From JASHVB01 sp035523995 (lineage in GTDB: Bacteria; Pseudomonadota; Alphaproteobacteria; Acetobacterales; Acetobacteraceae), in assembly GCA_035523995.1 (NCBI GenBank), contig DATKPQ010000197.1:1-64000 (forward strand): a stretch of 64,000 bases of DNA, given 5' to 3'. Position 1 is the first letter of the stretch; the number at the start of each line of letters is the position of its first letter. A model generated the notes under the pieces. That model had not been told where the DNA came from. It saw only the letters and a program-made list of their open reading frames with translations, and made no database searches. Below are positions 1 through 7,849 of the stretch, piece by piece. The position numbers and the translations under genes are program-made.

Positions 1-2
1 CC

Positions 3-1262
3 ATGAAATTGCTCTGGTTCCACCTGATGCCCTACACCGAGCTGCCGGACGATTTCCGCGACCAGCACCACTCGGTCTGGGTGGACGTCCACTCCAGCTT
101 GTTCGATCCGAAGCGCGCCCATCTCATGTACAACGACTTCATGGACGAGATGGAATACGCCGCCGATTGCGGCTTCGACGCGGTGTGCTGCAACGAGCAC
201 CACTCCAACGGCTATGGCCTGATGCCGTCGCCCAACCTGATCGCCTCCGCCATGTCGCGCCGTACGCGCGATACCGCGATCTGCGTGATGGGCAATTCGT
301 TGGCGCTGTACAACCCGCCGACGCGCGTCGCGGAAGAATTCGCGATGATCGACGTGATCTCCGGCGGCCGGCTGATCGCCGGCTTCCCGGTCGGCACGCC
401 GATGGATACCTGCTACGCCTACGGCCAGAACCCATCGCTGCTGCGCGACCGCTATTACGAAGCGCATGACCTGGTGATGAAGGCCTGGCAGGAGCCGGAG
501 ACCTTCGCCTTCAACGGCCGCTATAACCAGCAGCGCTACGTGAACATCTGGCCCCGTCCGGTGCAGAAGCCGCACCCGCCGGTGTGGATCCCGGGCGGAG
601 GCTCGGTGGAAACCTGGCAGTGGTGCGCGCGGATGGACTACGTCTACGCTTACCTGTCCTACTTCGGCTACAAGGACGGCAAGGCGACAATGGACGGGTT
701 CTGGAACGAAATGGCGCGCCTGGGCAAGGACCGCAACCCGTACCGCGCCGGGTTCCTGCAATTCGTCGGCGTGGCCGAATCGCGCGAAAAGGCGTGGGAA
801 CTGTACAAAGAACCCGCCGAGTATTTCTACGGCCGCTGCCTGCATGTCGATCCGATGTGGGCGACTCCGCCGGGCTACATCACAGAGGCAACACAACGCG
901 CCGGTATTGAAAGCCAGATCGGCCGGGCGTCTGCCAGTGGCGCACGGTCGCGCATGCGCGCCACCGAGATGAACGACATCGTGGACCTTGGCTACGTGAT
1001 TCTCGGTTCGCCCGACGAAGTGGTTGCGCAGCTTACCGAAGTGGCGACCGAATTGAATGTCGGGCACCTGATGCTGTTGCTGCAATTCGGCAACATGGGC
1101 AAGGAACTCGCCAAGTACAACACCAAACTGTTCTCGGAGCACGTGCTGCCGAAGCTGCGGCCGCTGTTTTCGGAATGGGAGGATCGGTGGTGGCCGGCGC
1201 CGATGCCGAGCGCCGAACGCGCGGACGTGGCGCCGTTCGTTCCGCGTATGGCAGCAGAGTAG
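3..1262 (+). CDS. LLM class flavin-dependent oxidoreductase
   Basis: A 419-aa protein of the bacterial luciferase-like monooxygenase superfamily, which uses reduced flavin (FMNH2 or F420H2) and O2 to oxidise an organic substrate in the cytoplasm. The N-terminal MKLLWFHLMPY, the NEHHSN segment near residue 64 and the FPVGTPMD region are typical of the limonene/alkanal monooxygenase-like branch. The ATG is only two bases from the window edge, so no RBS can be seen, but the N-terminus looks natural and the gene is probably complete. The substrate is unknown. The downstream CoA-transferase and GST on the same strand suggest a catabolic role; that is inference. Confidence 0.85.
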   Translation: MKLLWFHLMPYTELPDDFRDQHHSVWVDVHSSLFDPKRAHLMYNDFMDEMEYAADCGFDAVCCNEHHSNGYGLMPSPNLIASAMSRRTRDTAICVMGNSLALYNPPTRVAEEFAMIDVISGGRLIAGFPVGTPMDTCYAYGQNPSLLRDRYYEAHDLVMKAWQEPETFAFNGRYNQQRYVNIWPRPVQKPHPPVWIPGGGSVETWQWCARMDYVYAYLSYFGYKDGKATMDGFWNEMARLGKDRNPYRAGFLQFVGVAESREKAWELYKEPAEYFYGRCLHVDPMWATPPGYITEATQRAGIESQIGRASASGARSRMRATEMNDIVDLGYVILGSPDEVVAQLTEVATELNVGHLMLLLQFGNMGKELAKYNTKLFSEHVLPKLRPLFSEWEDRWWPAPMPSAERADVAPFVPRMAAE

Positions 1263-1283
1263 CGCGGCATCCATCCCGACCCC

Positions 1284-1396
1284 ATGTCATTGCGAGGCGC
1301 TTGGCGACGAAGCAAGCTCGATCGAGCGGCGGCGCCAGCGTCCTGTGCGTCTGTCCGATCGGGATTGCTTCGTCGTTGAGCGTCTCGCAATGACAT
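1284..1396. repeat. Palindromic intergenic repeat, 32-bp arms
   Basis: Two inverted arms at 1284-1315 and 1365-1396 match at 28 of 32 positions. The outer arms contain TCATTGCGAG and the inner arms CGACGAAGCAA, each with its complement on the other side. Motifs of this sort are common in REP-like elements of Alphaproteobacteria. The element fills the gap between the LLM gene and the CoA-transferase gene and could fold into a long hairpin in the transcript. No U-tract follows it, so it is not a classical terminator. Confidence 0.8.
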
Positions 1397-1474
1397 TCTA
1401 GGTAGTGCCGCGTCGGGGATCGTCCCCACAGGCGTTCGCCCACTCATGACCGCGCCGAGGAGCCCCGTACCGCC

Positions 1475-2653
1475 ATGCCAGGACCACTGCACGGCTATCG
1501 CATCATCGACCTGACATCGAACATCTCTGGCCCGCTGGCCACGATGATTTTGGCGGACCAAGGTGCTGACGTGATCAAGGTGGAACCACCGCAAGGCGGT
1601 GATCACACCCGCGCTTCAGCAAACCGGAAAGGCGGCTTCTCCGCCTCCTTCCTCAACAACAACCGCAACAAGCGTTCGATCGCGTTGGACCTGAAAACCG
1701 CGGCGGCGCGCGATGCGGTACTCAGACTTGCCGCCACCGCCGACGTGTTCATCCAGAACTTCCGTGCGGGCGTGATCGAACGCATGGGCCTCGGCGAAGA
1801 CGCCGTGCGCGCGGCAGCCCCGAATATCGTCTATGTCTCGATCAGCGGCTTCGGCGAGCGCGGCCCCTACGCGCCGAAGCCAGCCTACGATCCGGTGGTG
1901 CAGGCGTTGTCCAGCCTGGCAACGATCCAGGCGGGATCCGACGTGGATCGACCGCGCCTGGTGCGCACCATCCTGCCGGACAAGCTCACCGCGATTACCG
2001 CCTCGCAAGCCATCACCGCGGCGCTGCTGCACCGCGCCCGCACCGGCGAGGGCCAGCACGTACGCCTCTCCATGCTGGACGCCGTGCTGCAGTTCCTGTG
2101 GAGTTCCGACATGGCGGGCCAGACGTTCGTCGGCGATGAGAAGACGCAGGCCGAAACCGCCAGTGCCATCGACCTGATCTATGCCACGGCCGATGGTTAC
2201 ATCAGCGCGGCGGTGCAGACCAACAAGCAGTGGGAAGGGCTGACGCGCGCGCTGGGTCATCCCGAATGGCTGGACGATCCGCGTTTCCGCACCCCCGCAC
2301 TGCGGCAGCAGAACCTCGACGAACGGTTGCGCCTGACACAGGAGACATTGTTAACCCGCCCCGCCGCGGAATGGCTGGAACGGTTGACTGCGGAGGATGT
2401 CCCTTGCGCTCCGGTGCTGACTCGCAGCCAGGTGATCCAACATCCGCAGGTGATCGCCAACGAAACGTTGACCGAAACGGACCACAAAGCGGCCGGCCGG
2501 CTGCGGCAGACCCGCCCCGCCGCGCGGTTCTCCGCCACGCCCGCCGCCATCCGCTTTGGCGCGCCGGCGCTAGGAGAGCACATCGAGGAAATTCTCGCCG
2601 AACTCGGCTATACCCCGGCGGAAATCGCCGCCCTGAAAGGTATCGCCGCATGA
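1475..2653 (+). CDS. CaiB/BaiF family CoA-transferase
   Basis: A 392-aa class III CoA-transferase, which moves CoA between carboxylic acids through an aspartyl-CoA intermediate. Family hallmarks are the start GYRIIDLTSNISGPLATMIL, the ADQGADVIKVEPPQGGDHTR segment, NRNKRSIALDLK, and GFGERGPYAPKPAYDPV. Length is normal for the family (about 390-410 aa). Its stop overlaps the ATG of the GST gene (ATGA at 2650), so the two are translationally coupled. The acyl substrate cannot be told from sequence; bile acid, carnitine, oxalate, mesaconate and other acids are all handled by this family. Confidence 0.9.
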   Translation: MPGPLHGYRIIDLTSNISGPLATMILADQGADVIKVEPPQGGDHTRASANRKGGFSASFLNNNRNKRSIALDLKTAAARDAVLRLAATADVFIQNFRAGVIERMGLGEDAVRAAAPNIVYVSISGFGERGPYAPKPAYDPVVQALSSLATIQAGSDVDRPRLVRTILPDKLTAITASQAITAALLHRARTGEGQHVRLSMLDAVLQFLWSSDMAGQTFVGDEKTQAETASAIDLIYATADGYISAAVQTNKQWEGLTRALGHPEWLDDPRFRTPALRQQNLDERLRLTQETLLTRPAAEWLERLTAEDVPCAPVLTRSQVIQHPQVIANETLTETDHKAAGRLRQTRPAARFSATPAAIRFGAPALGEHIEEILAELGYTPAEIAALKGIAA

Positions 2654-3399
2654 TCGATTTCTACTACTGGCCCACGCCGAACGGCTGGAAGGTCTCGATC
2701 ATGCTGGAGGAGACCGAACTGCCGTATCGCATGGTTCCGGTGAACATCGGCAAAGGCGACCAGTTCAAGCCGGACTTCATGGCGATCAGCCCGAACAACC
2801 GCATGCCCGCCATTGTCGATCACGACACGCCGAACGGGCCGCTGCCGATTTTCGAATCCGGCGCGATCCTGCTGCATCTGGCAGAGAAGTCCGGCCGCTT
2901 CATGCCCACCGACCGCGTCGGCCGGAAGCAGACGATGGAGTGGTTGTTCTGGCAGGTCGGGAATCTCGGGCCGATGGCAGGGCAGCTCAGCCATTTCGTC
3001 AATTACGCGCAGGGCAAGCATGCGTATTCGAAGACACGCTATGCCAACGAGTACAACCGCTGCCTGGGCGTTCTGGAACGGCGGCTGACCGAGCGGGAGT
3101 ACATCGTCGGCGATGCGTATTCGATCGCCGACATCATCTCCTGGCCGTGGGTGCTGATCGCGAAACCTCTGGGTCAGCCGCTGGACGAATTTCCCAATGT
3201 CATGCGCTGGCGCGAGGCGATCAAGCAACGCCCGGCGGTGCAACGTGGGGTCGATCTGGGGAAGGACCTGCGTCGCTCCGGCCCGCGCACCGAGGAAGAA
3301 CGCCAGCTCCTGTTCAACCAGACCGCGCGAAGCGTCGCGGCCCAGGCAACCGCTCCGGCGCGAGCGGGAGAGGTCGAGGCGCGCCAGCGCCGACGGTGA
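2650..3399 (+). CDS. Glutathione S-transferase family protein (YfcG/YghU-like)
   Basis: A 249-aa protein with a thioredoxin-fold GST N-domain (MIDFYYWPTPNGWKVSIMLEE, then NNRMPAIVD with the cis-Pro and FESGAILLHLAEK) and an alpha-helical C-domain (VLERRLTEREYIVGDAYSIADI). The sequence resembles the Nu-class YfcG/YghU group, which act as disulfide-bond reductases or GSH-dependent peroxidases. The start was chosen at the ATGA overlap with the upstream CoA-transferase; longer in-frame readings only reread that gene. The last 10 or so residues (rich in Arg and Glu) are encoded by one arm of a palindromic repeat (3368-3414), so the C-terminus appears to be repeat-derived. Confidence 0.88.
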   Translation: MIDFYYWPTPNGWKVSIMLEETELPYRMVPVNIGKGDQFKPDFMAISPNNRMPAIVDHDTPNGPLPIFESGAILLHLAEKSGRFMPTDRVGRKQTMEWLFWQVGNLGPMAGQLSHFVNYAQGKHAYSKTRYANEYNRCLGVLERRLTEREYIVGDAYSIADIISWPWVLIAKPLGQPLDEFPNVMRWREAIKQRPAVQRGVDLGKDLRRSGPRTEEERQLLFNQTARSVAAQATAPARAGEVEARQRRR

Positions 3400-3483
3400 G
3401 GATCATCGGGAGGGCAAGGAACGTGCCACGTACCTCCCGATCGCCCTCACCCTCGATGCTTTGCATCTCGACCTCTACCGCCG
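3368..3483. repeat. Palindromic repeat, family A copy 1
   Basis: Imperfect inverted arms lie at about 3368-3414 and 3430-3483, both containing GAGAGGTCGAG or its complement. The 33 bp at 3444-3476 recur identically at 14194-14226, where a second copy has the same two-arm layout. The left arm runs into the GST reading frame and supplies its last codons. Confidence 0.75.
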
Positions 3484-3505
3484 CAGGCAAGAGAGGTTTT
3501 TGGTG

Positions 3506-3997
3506 TCAGCCGTCCGCCCTGGGCACCCAGGGCATGCGAGACACCTCTATGCCCTCGTCCGCCAGCGCTTCAGCTTCTCCCGGCGTTGTCTCGCCATAGA
3601 TGCCGCGGTGCTCGGTCTCGCCGCGGTGCATCTTGCGCGCTTCGTCGGCAAAGGCCGGACCGACATAGTCGCAATGTTTCTCGACCTCTGCCCGCATCCG
3701 CTGCAGCATGGCGCGGATATGCGCCGGCATCGGCCCACTGACGGCAGCCGTCGGCGCGGGAACCGGCACGGAAGCCGGCGGACTCGGCTGAGCCTCGGGC
3801 GCACGCTGCGCCGGAACCGGTGCTTCGGCCTCCCGGGTCGAAATCGCAGGCGCCATCAGCGCGCGGCCAACCTTCACATCGCCGCACACCGGGCACTCCA
3901 CGAACCCACCCGTAGCCTGCTTCTCGAACGCGGTACTGCTCTGGAACCAGCCGTCGAATTCGTGCTGCTGGCTGCAGCGCAACTGATAATGGATCAT
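3506..3997 (-). CDS. DUF1178 family protein
   Basis: A 163-aa protein starting MIHYQLRCSQQHEFDGWF, with a Cys near residue 8 and a CPVCGD pair, typical of the zinc-ribbon-like DUF1178 family. The function of that family is unknown. The middle (about residues 55-85) is Ala/Pro-rich linker; the C-terminal half (MPAHIRAMLQRMRAEVEKHCDYVGPAFADEARKMHRGE) is the conserved second part. In many alphaproteobacteria this gene lies near grxC and a nitrilase-family hydrolase. Here grxC is 2.6 kb away on the same strand and the hydrolase gene is absent. A CIRCE-like inverted repeat precedes the start. Confidence 0.85.
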   Translation of the reverse strand: MIHYQLRCSQQHEFDGWFQSSTAFEKQATGGFVECPVCGDVKVGRALMAPAISTREAEAPVPAQRAPEAQPSPPASVPVPAPTAAVSGPMPAHIRAMLQRMRAEVEKHCDYVGPAFADEARKMHRGETEHRGIYGETTPGEAEALADEGIEVSRMPWVPRADG

Positions 3998-4044
3998 ACG
4001 CGACTCGCCGTTTTCGCTTCGTCAATCCGAACACATGGCGAATA

Positions 4045-4071
4045 TTGGCACTCCCGACAAGGGAGTGCTAG
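4045..4071 (-). promoter_or_regulatory. CIRCE-like inverted repeat upstream of DUF1178
   Basis: The arms TTGGCACTC and GAGTGCTAG are separated by exactly 9 bp. This is the geometry of the HrcA operator CIRCE (TTAGCACTC-N9-GAGTGCTAA), with one mismatch per arm. It lies 47 bp upstream of the DUF1178 start and overlaps the stop codon of the Ni/Co permease gene. It could also act as a hairpin at the end of that upstream transcript (8-bp stem, 5-nt loop), though no U-tract follows. HrcA control is inference; no hrcA or groE is in the window. Confidence 0.5.
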
Positions 4072-5096
4072 CCAGAAGTTGCACGAACCACTCTTTCGTA
4101 ACCTTTCCACCGGTACACTGCGGCGGAAATGCCCCAAGTGAGCAGGAAGATCGCTATCACGGCGAAGCCCAGCCCGGTGAGATCATCGTTCAGGCGCGCC
4201 ACCAGCGACCACACGCCGCCGCGCAGTCCGAACTGGCCGCCGAGCAAGCCGAGCGCTTCCACCCCGCCGATCAGCAGTGCGACCACGACGGACGCCGCGG
4301 TGATCGTGAGGTTGTACCACAGCTTGCGTAGCGGCTGGACGAAGGCCCAGCCGTAGGCACCGACCATCAGCGCGCTGTCAGCGGTGTCCACCAGTGCCAT
4401 GCCGGCCGTGAACAGGGCCGGAAACACCAGAGTCTGCCAGGGTGACATGCCGCGCGCCGCCTGCGCGGCGGCGATTCCCAGCAAGCCGACCTCGGTCGCG
4501 GTATCGAACCCGAGCCCGAACAGGAAGCCGAGCGGGTACATGTGACGGGGGCGGGTGACAGCACGGAACAGCGGCCGGATGACCCATGCCAGTAAGCCGC
4601 CACCGGCGCTTATTGCCTGCGGTGAGGCATCGTCCAGCGCGCCGCCGCGTGCCACGTGCCGGAAGTCGCGCCACACGCCGCGCAAGATCGCCAGGTTCAC
4701 TAGCGCTATCACCAGCAGGAACCCGGCCGAGACCGTGGTACCGATCACGCCACCCACGCCGTGGGACCATTGCAGCTTGCTCTGCATGGTGGCGGATGCG
4801 ACGGCGATGGCCAGAGAGGCCAGCACGACAACCGTGGAGTGGCCGAGCGAGAAGTAGAAGCCGACGGCGACAGGCCGCTGGCCGTCCTGCATCAGCGTAC
4901 GGACGACATTGTCGATAGCGGCGATATGGTCGGCGTCCACTGCGTGGCGCAGGCCAAACACCCAGGCCAGCAGCGCCAGACCGAGCAAAGCCGGGCGGCT
5001 GGCGAAGTCCTGCCAGGCCCAGATCCAGGCCAGGGCGTTGGCAGTGCTCAGCAGCAGGAACAATACCACCGGAGTGCGGCCGAAACCGGCGGTCAT
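4068..5096 (-). CDS. Nickel/cobalt transporter, NiCoT (HoxN/HupN/NixA) family
   Basis: A polytopic inner-membrane permease of about 342 aa with eight predicted membrane helices. The NiCoT signature HAVDADHI in helix II and the second signature GLGFDTATEV are both intact, and the His/Asp residues of the first bind the metal. It imports Ni2+ and/or Co2+ with high affinity, for instance for hydrogenase, urease or cobalamin. I chose the ATG at 5096 because a GGAAGG lies just upstream; in-frame ATGs at 5126 and 5156 would add 10 or 20 residues. No cobalamin or nickel riboswitch fits the short upstream gap, and no metalloenzyme genes are nearby to tell Ni from Co. Confidence 0.9.
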   Translation of the reverse strand: MTAGFGRTPVVLFLLLSTANALAWIWAWQDFASRPALLGLALLAWVFGLRHAVDADHIAAIDNVVRTLMQDGQRPVAVGFYFSLGHSTVVVLASLAIAVASATMQSKLQWSHGVGGVIGTTVSAGFLLVIALVNLAILRGVWRDFRHVARGGALDDASPQAISAGGGLLAWVIRPLFRAVTRPRHMYPLGFLFGLGFDTATEVGLLGIAAAQAARGMSPWQTLVFPALFTAGMALVDTADSALMVGAYGWAFVQPLRKLWYNLTITAASVVVALLIGGVEALGLLGGQFGLRGGVWSLVARLNDDLTGLGFAVIAIFLLTWGISAAVYRWKGYERVVRATSG

Positions 5097-5216
5097 GCGC
5101 CTTCCACTGCCGATTGGTTCATGCATGCCGGATGCCGCCTGACAGAGTGGATGCAACGGAGTGTAGGACTTGCCGGCGGGTTTGATAAAGGTGTCGCGAA
5201 CGCGTTGCGCCTTCGG

Positions 5217-6506
5217 TCACTGCACTGCGCGCACTGCCAATGCAGCGCGGCTGGCAGCCGGGTCGGGTGCAACGCGCCAGGCGCGCCCGGTGCCGGCACG
5301 GGACGAGCCTTCCAACGCCACGTCCCACAGCAGGCGTGGATCGAACAGGTGCGCTGCGAACATCGAAAGGATCACCGTCGCCAGGAAGGCCGGTGTAGCG
5401 CCCATAACCTGAATATGGGCCAACTGCCCGAACTGTCCCAACGGCGCGAAGATCATCACCGCAAACGGATCGAGCGTGGACCAGCGACCGATATCTTCGA
5501 TGAAACGATAGAACTTCGTCTTGGTTCTCGGCAGCGAGGCGGAATGGTAGTGCAATGAGGTCAGGAACCAGGTCAGCCCTACCAATTTGGCCAGCGGAAA
5601 CACTACCGAGACGAAGAAGATCACGATGCCGAAATACCAGAAGTTGGTGGTGACCAGTAGTTCAATACCGCGAATGATGGAGTGCGGGTGGGGGGTGCCG
5701 GCTTCCCACAATTCGCTCATCGGGTAGCTGTAAGCGATTGGCGTTAAGGCCGCCGTGGCAAGGGTCAGCGCGGCACATCGGATTACCGCGAACGGCTTGC
5801 GCCGGTTTATACGCGCGCCGCAACGCGGACAGGGATGGCCGAGCGCCGTCCGCGGCAGCACCATGGCGCAGTGCACGCAAGCCGCCGGGTCGGGGCCGAC
5901 ATCCGCCGGTGGCTGCCGCAGGTGGCGCCAAACCGCGCGGCGTTCCAGACTGGCACGGGTCAGCATGGTCAAAATCGCGGCGCCGATGAAGCACCAACCG
6001 CCCGGATCAATGGAGACGGGAATCTGCGATGCGACGCGGCCATAGCCAATGCCGGCACCGATCAGCAGCACATCGGACATCGCCCACGGGTCCAGCGACT
6101 CGCAATAACGGAATCCGCGTCCTACCCACTGGCCACGGACACCATAGCGAACCGCGGCGAGCGTGACCGACAACACGCTGAACCGCAGCAGCGGCAGCAC
6201 GACGGCGAACAGACCGAGGGAAATCGCCACCAGGTTGAAGTGCTGCCGCCAGACCGTTGCAACGCCGGAAGCCAGCCACGTCGAGCGGCTGATTCCGGCG
6301 ACATGCAATGTCATGACCGGCATCAGGTTGGCCGGCAACAGCAGCAGAAACGTGGCGATAGAGCATGCAAGCGCGGCATCGAGGCTGCGGCCCGACCGCT
6401 TCTCGAGAGGGTAGCCGCATTGCCAGCACCCCAACCGGCCGCTTTTCGGCGGGGGCGGCATGCGCTGGATGGCAGCACAGTCGGGGCAGGCGATCAGCAA
6501 GGACAC
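5217..6506 (-). CDS. pqiA: Paraquat-inducible protein A (PqiA) family membrane protein
   Basis: A 429-aa inner-membrane protein with two tandem PqiA repeats. Each has a Cys4 zinc-ribbon-like cytosolic segment (CPDC...CWQC near the N-terminus; CVHC...CPRC mid-protein) followed by about four membrane helices. PqiA partners the MCE protein PqiB in lipid transport between envelope membranes, but no pqiB or pqiC lies beside it here. The start is a GTG at 6506, which keeps the first Cys pair; longer readings run back into grxC. It follows grxC by 70 bp on the same strand. Confidence 0.85.
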   Translation of the reverse strand: MSLLIACPDCAAIQRMPPPPKSGRLGCWQCGYPLEKRSGRSLDAALACSIATFLLLLPANLMPVMTLHVAGISRSTWLASGVATVWRQHFNLVAISLGLFAVVLPLLRFSVLSVTLAAVRYGVRGQWVGRGFRYCESLDPWAMSDVLLIGAGIGYGRVASQIPVSIDPGGWCFIGAAILTMLTRASLERRAVWRHLRQPPADVGPDPAACVHCAMVLPRTALGHPCPRCGARINRRKPFAVIRCAALTLATAALTPIAYSYPMSELWEAGTPHPHSIIRGIELLVTTNFWYFGIVIFFVSVVFPLAKLVGLTWFLTSLHYHSASLPRTKTKFYRFIEDIGRWSTLDPFAVMIFAPLGQFGQLAHIQVMGATPAFLATVILSMFAAHLFDPRLLWDVALEGSSRAGTGRAWRVAPDPAASRAALAVRAVQ

Positions 6507-6576
6507 GGTGGGTGCGCCGCTTGGGGGTGCGCGGCAAACGCCCGGGCTGCCGGCGAGGTTCCCGCGGCGCGGCCGC

Positions 6577-6846
6577 CTACGCCGCGCGCAGCAACACGTC
6601 CAGTTTGCCGGCGCGGTCCAATGCCACCAGGTCGTCGCAGCCGCCGATATGCAGCCCATTGATGAAGATCTGCGGCACCGTGGTGCGCCCACCGGAGCGC
6701 CGCATCGCCTCGGCGCGTTCCGGGGTTCCGTGCGGCGCGTCGATCTCACGGAACGCCACCCCCTTGCCGCTGAGCAAGTGGATGGCGCGCACGCAATAGG
6801 GGCACCAGGGTTGGGTGTAGATCTCGATGTCCGGCATGTCTGTCAC
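6577..6846 (-). CDS. grxC: Glutaredoxin 3
   Basis: An 89-aa glutaredoxin with the dithiol active site CPYC, the TVPQIFINGLHIGG segment (cis-Pro and GSH-binding) and the GG(C)DDL motif. It reduces protein disulfides and GSH mixed disulfides in the cytoplasm. Length is standard for GrxC. A second in-frame ATG (MPDIEIYTQ) three codons in is an equally possible start. The FNR/FixK box at 6909-6922 lies 63 bp upstream of its start as well as upstream of the divergent stress-protein gene. Confidence 0.92.
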   Translation of the reverse strand: MTDMPDIEIYTQPWCPYCVRAIHLLSGKGVAFREIDAPHGTPERAEAMRRSGGRTTVPQIFINGLHIGGCDDLVALDRAGKLDVLLRAA

Positions 6847-6908
6847 CTCGGGACGCCGAACATCGGGTCATTGGGTCGCTCGCGCAAGGGCCGCAAAATT
6901 CCGCTTGG

Positions 6909-6922
6909 TTGATGCAGATCAA
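6909..6922. promoter_or_regulatory. FNR/FixK-type anaerobox
   Basis: TTGAT-GCAG-ATCAA is a perfect match to the CRP/FNR-superfamily anaerobox TTGAT-N4-ATCAA. Its centre is 56 bp before the ATG of the universal stress protein gene and about 70 bp before the divergent grxC start. Universal stress genes are classic FNR/FixK targets in Alphaproteobacteria, so activation under low oxygen is likely. The regulator itself is not in the window. Confidence 0.75.
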
Positions 6923-6971
6923 CGCAACCCAGGTCGCTCTGCGGCAGGCTGAGCGGCGATCGGGGGATCGC

Positions 6972-7835
6972 ATGTTCCGCTATATTCTGGTTCCCGCGCC
7001 TGGCAGCGCGACGCATGACGCGGTGTTCAGTACCGCCCTGGAACTGGCACGTCAGTCGGCCGGGCATTTGCATTTCCTGCATGTCCGCCTGGACGTTCAG
7101 ATGATGATGGTCGCCATGTCCACCGGGGATTACGGCGGCGGCGCCGGCCTCGGCGACGTGCTCGAGTCGCTGCAACGCGAGGTCGATGCGCGGCATGACA
7201 ATGCGCGCAAGGCCGTGTTGCGGTTCTGTGAGCGCGAGCATGTCATGCTCTCGGACAATCCAATCGGCGGAGCCCCCTCCGCCACCTTCCGAGTTGAAAC
7301 CGGAGACGAAGCCCGGGTGCTGGCGGCACGGGCGCGCACGGCCGATGTAACAGTGCTGGGGCGCGCCGCGGAAGGCGAAGCGGTCACGCTCGATCTGCTG
7401 GAAGCGGCGCTGCTGTATAGCGGGCGGCCGCTGCTGATCGCGCCGGCGCGGCCGCCGCAGCATCTCGGCCGGCGGATTGCCATCGGCTGGAAGGATACGC
7501 CCGAGGCAGCCCGCGCCGTGTCCGCGGCCATGCCCATGCTCCGCGCCGCCGATTCTGTCACGGTGATCTCAGTTCACGAGAGCACGGAACAAGATGGCTC
7601 CGCGGCGCGTCTTAGCCATACGCTGCTTTGGCACATCCAGGCGACCACACTCCAGGTCGTGTCGCCCGGGAGCGCCGACCCGGCGGCCGTGCTGCTGTCG
7701 ACCGCCGAAAAAGCCGACGCGGATCTGCTGGTCATCGGCGGCTACAGTCATAGCCGCATGCGAGAGGCGGTGTTCGGCGGTGTCACACGCCATGTGCTGC
7801 GGGCGTCTGCCTTGCCCGTGCTCATCGCGCATTGA
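6972..7835 (+). CDS. Universal stress protein (tandem UspA domains)
   Basis: A 287-aa cytoplasmic protein with two Usp domains. The first opens MFRYILVPAPGSATHDAV; the second ends VIGGYSHSRMREAVFGGVTRHVLRASALPVLIAH, which carries the G-x2-G-x9-G(S/T) type nucleotide-binding loop of ATP-binding Usps. The start was set at 6972 because upstream in-frame codons would place the anaerobox inside the gene. Its stop is followed 14 bp later by the host-attachment-family gene, so the two are probably co-transcribed from the FNR box promoter. Confidence 0.9.
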   Translation: MFRYILVPAPGSATHDAVFSTALELARQSAGHLHFLHVRLDVQMMMVAMSTGDYGGGAGLGDVLESLQREVDARHDNARKAVLRFCEREHVMLSDNPIGGAPSATFRVETGDEARVLAARARTADVTVLGRAAEGEAVTLDLLEAALLYSGRPLLIAPARPPQHLGRRIAIGWKDTPEAARAVSAAMPMLRAADSVTVISVHESTEQDGSAARLSHTLLWHIQATTLQVVSPGSADPAAVLLSTAEKADADLLVIGGYSHSRMREAVFGGVTRHVLRASALPVLIAH

Positions 7836-7849
7836 AGGGATGTCTTGAT

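Noticed and set aside
4097..5216. A cobalamin or nickel riboswitch before the Ni/Co permease
   Set aside because: The upstream gap is far too short and lacks a B12-box-like sequence.
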